42,760 bases of DNA from Chara braunii (taxonomy: Eukaryota > Streptophyta > Charophyceae > Charales > Characeae), in the NCBI GenBank assembly GCA_003427395.1, contig BFEA01000724.1, positions 183,823-226,582 on the forward strand, written 5' to 3'. Shown here one piece after another: positions 40,131 to 42,760 of this stretch. The translations under genes were made by a program, and so were the position numbers. The notes beneath the pieces are model-generated. The model was not told the DNA's origin, searched no databases, and saw only the letters and a program-made list of their open reading frames with translations. Each line of letters begins with the position of its first letter. Within the stretch, counting starts at the first letter, position 1.

Positions 40131-41660
40131 AGCAGTATTGTAGATACCTATTGCTGCTTGTGTGCATCAGCGTTCTACAACTATTACAAGCAAAACAAAG
40201 AAGAGGGTATGTACCTTGTTCATGTCTCTGAGAAGGGGGAGGCCGTTAAAACACCCCCAGAGATAGAACGCGTCGTTGCTAAGTTCCCTGATCTGTTCGA
40301 GGAGCCCACAAGAGTTGTTGATAGGGAAGTCGTCCACGCTATAGAAATCATTCCAGGGAGTAAGACCCCAAAGGGAAGGATCTATAGGATGCCCCCTGCC
40401 AAGTTGGATGAACTTCGGAAGCAACTCAAAGAGCTGACAGAGAAGGGATGGATTCGTCCTAGTACTTTCCCTTACGGCTCACCTGTGATATTCGTACCAA
40501 AGAAGGGGGGTACTTTGAGGATGTGCATTGATTATAGGGGCCTCAATGCCATTACTATGAAAAACGCAGAGCCTCTACCTCGCATAGACGACCTATTGGA
40601 TAGGGTGCAGGGATGCAAGTACTATACAAAGATAGAGTTGAAATCCGGATATCACCAGATCGCAATAAGACCTGAGGACCAACACAAGACAACTTTTCAG
40701 ACTAGATATGGTCTGTATGAGTTTGTAGTGATGCCTTTCGGTCTTTGTAATGCGTCGGGTACNTTCCAGCACGCTATGAATCGGANCTTCCATGACCATT
40801 TAGATAAGTTTGTCGTGGTCTACTTAGACGACATTNTGATCTTTAGTAAGTCTNCCGAGNAGCACGCACAGCATGTTGAGACANNTCTCTCACTTCTGCG
40901 ACAACACAAGTATAAGGTCAACTTAGAGAAGTGCGAGTTTGGCCGCACTAAGATACTATACTTGGGTCATGAAGTATCCGCGGAGGGGATTAGGCCGGAA
41001 GATGTGAAGGTGGCTAGTATTCGAGACTGGCCACGACCTCAGACCGTCACTGAGGTCAGATCATTCTTAGGAATGTGCGGCTACTCTAGGAACTTCGTCA
41101 ATAACTATTCTACAGTCGCCTCTCCTTTGACTGATCTAACTCGACTTGACACACCGTGGGACTGGAGTGATGAGTGCGAGGGTGCTTTCAAGAGATTGAA
41201 GCATGCACTCATGAATCATGAAGTTCTCATGGTTCCCGATCCGCAAAAGCCATTCATAGTGACCACTGACGCAAGTCAATACGGCATTGGTGCAGTGCTG
41301 GCTTAGCAGGATGGGAAAAAGTTGAGACCGATTGAGTACATGAGTAAGAAGATGCCATCGAAGAAGTTGGTTAAGTCCACCTACGAAAGGGAACTCTATG
41401 CTCTCTACAAGGCACTTGTCCATTGGAGACACTTCCTTCTAGGAAGGTTCTTCTATCTGAGGACTGATCATCAGACCCTCAAATGGATCAAGACTCAATT
41501 GGCTCTTTCTGATGCACTCAAGCGATGGATTGAGGTCATAGACAAATATGACTTCAAGCTTGAGTACCTGAAGGGAGAGTATAACAAGGTTGCAGACACG
41601 CTATCCCGTAGAGCAGACTACCTAGGTGCGCTAGTTTCTGAATTCGGTGTATCTAATTAA
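40131..41660 (+). pseudogene. Reverse transcriptase and RNase H of the gypsy element
   Basis: [59 protein letters not shown], motif [14 protein letters not shown] (the catalytic Asp is Glu), MPFGLCNAS (motif B), VVYLDDI (YxDD intact). Seven N bases lie between 40763 and 40885. The connection is VRSFLGMCGYSRNF. RNase H keeps TDAS, ERELYAL, RTDHQTLKW and VADTLSRRAD. A TAG at 41304 (from CAG by C-to-T) and a TAA at 41658 interrupt an otherwise continuous frame with the protease and integrase. Motif A Glu is expected to cripple polymerase activity. Confidence 0.92.
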
Positions 41661-42760
41661 GTAACTCAATCATTGGTGGGAGCCTATCAGGAAGACCCTG
41701 TCACGATGGACATCATCCACAAACTTCAGCCAAAAGACAAGGCCACAGAAAGTGAGTTTGTGATGGTGGATGGGCTAATCTATCTTGATAAGGCCGGAGT
41801 AAAGAGATTGGTAGTTCCATATAGTGAACAATTGCGTAGTTTATTTTTAGGAGAATGTCATGACGCAACTGGGCACTTTGGCTACAAGAAGACGAGTGCT
41901 AACTTAGTACAGCGATTTTTGTGGCCTAGAATGTTAGATGACGTGAAGAAGTATGTTGAGACCTGTCAAGTCTGTCAGCGGGACAAGCCGCGAACTCATC
42001 ACCACTTGGGTTATTGAAACCGTTACCTATTCCTGATGGTCCAGGATGGAGTGTTTCCATGGATTTCATGGACACTCTTGTGAACGGCAAGAGTGGTAAG
42101 AGGCACATCTTCGTCATCATTGAGCGATTCACCAAGTACGCTAGACTAATACCAATGCCAGAGACAGCCAGGACAGAATACGTCATCAAGTTGTTCAAGG
42201 ACAACTGGGTAAGGGACTTTGGTTTACCAAAGACCATCATTAGTGACCGAGACGTCCGATTTACAAGTGAGCTGTGGAAGAAGACTGCGGAACAGATGGG
42301 CAGTCAACTTCAAATGACTTCAGGGAATCATCCTGAAGCCAACGGACAAGCCGAACAGATGAATAGAGTTGTACAACACTTGCTGAGGCATTACATCAAG
42401 CCCAGCCAGGATGACTGGGATGAGCAGTTACCTCTCATCGCCAGCCTATACAACAATGCTATACATAGCAGTACCGGCGTTAGTCCTAACCAGTTGCACT
42501 TAGGATGGAAGCCTAAATCAGCATTAGACTTCCTCCTACCTGAAAACTGACCTGCTGCAACTCCAGGCACACTTGAATACGGTGTGCAATATGAGAAGTT
42601 GCTGCAAGAGGCTGTTGAACATATGAAGAAGGCTTAGCAATCCATGATTGCTTCTGAGAGCCAACATCGCAGGCAGTCCACATTTCAGGTAGGGGAACGT
42701 GTCTGGGTCAAGGCTAGTGAGTTAGGACAGGAATTCGGAATATCTCGCAAACTAATGGCC
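41661..42760 (+). pseudogene. Integrase of the gypsy element (truncated by window)
   Basis: H2C2 zinc finger: ECHDATGHFGYKK and CQVCQRDK. A frameshift near 42012 (one T fewer in a short run) leads into the core: D in SMDFMDTLVNG, D in ISDRDVRFTS and E in EANGQAEQMNR, all three present. After a TGA at 42548 and a TAG at 42635 the same frame continues with the C-terminal domain (GERVWVKASE) to the window edge. No 3' LTR is visible. Confidence 0.92.

Overview
This is eukaryotic DNA dominated by transposable elements. It has intron-type splice signals, long (CT)n/(GA)n/(CA)n/(TTA)n microsatellites, a satellite array, an assembly gap (25934-26607) and remains of several retrotransposon classes. 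The primer-binding sites (initiator-Met type at 36347, Asp type at 13426-13443) are those usual in plants, and a Penelope-like element with its GIY-YIG domain upstream of the RT points to the green lineage. My best guess is a charophyte alga such as Chara braunii. That rests on family resemblance from memory, not on a search. No conserved host housekeeping gene is visible. The only plausible ordinary gene is an unrecognised spliced one at 1343-2815.

Layout. 1-900: 176-bp satellite whose variants alternate, giving a 352-bp dimer. 976-1034: (TC)n. 1107-2815: spliced acidic protein gene. 2816-4449: non-coding, with a ~235-bp duplication. 4450-5825: dispersed repeat 'R', copy 1. 5826-7300: a 5' gag-like fragment and a ~70-bp minisatellite. 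7300-8788: degenerate repeats at the 3' side of a minus-strand element. 8789-13443 (minus): Ty3/gypsy-type remnant with Asp-type PBS, an array of small novel modules ahead of gag, then gag, then integrase, with PR-RT-RNase H missing. 13448-19874 (minus): LTR-like DNA and further modules of the same kinds. 20464-25169: R copy 2, interrupted by a 3.3-kb PR-RT-RNase H fragment on the plus strand. 25184-26815: composite minisatellite with a gap. 26816-29613: unassigned, with a GT-rich strand-asymmetric block and AT-rich microsatellites. 29614-35210: a nearly complete Penelope-like element with direct ~520-bp pseudo-LTRs. 35211-42760: 5' portion of a Ty3/gypsy element (PBS, leader, gag, PR, RT, RNase H, integrase), cut by the window end.

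Two things stand out. First, the Penelope-like element has permuted order (CCHC, coiled coil, SAP-like, GIY-YIG, RT), and each pseudo-LTR holds a sequence that folds as a type I hammerhead ribozyme. The downstream copy has every conserved core base. A second multi-stem RNA lies after the RT. Second, the minus-strand block carries at least nine copies of two unrecognised protein modules (A: five, B: four). They lie in short, partly overlapping ORFs ahead of a gag and recall the extra 5' ORF of plant Ogre elements. The gag-integrase remnant lacks roughly the segment found inside R copy 2.

All retroelement coding regions are broken by frameshifts, premature stops (several explained by C-to-T change) or lost catalytic residues. 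They are annotated as pseudogenes or fragments. All alignments were made by eye.
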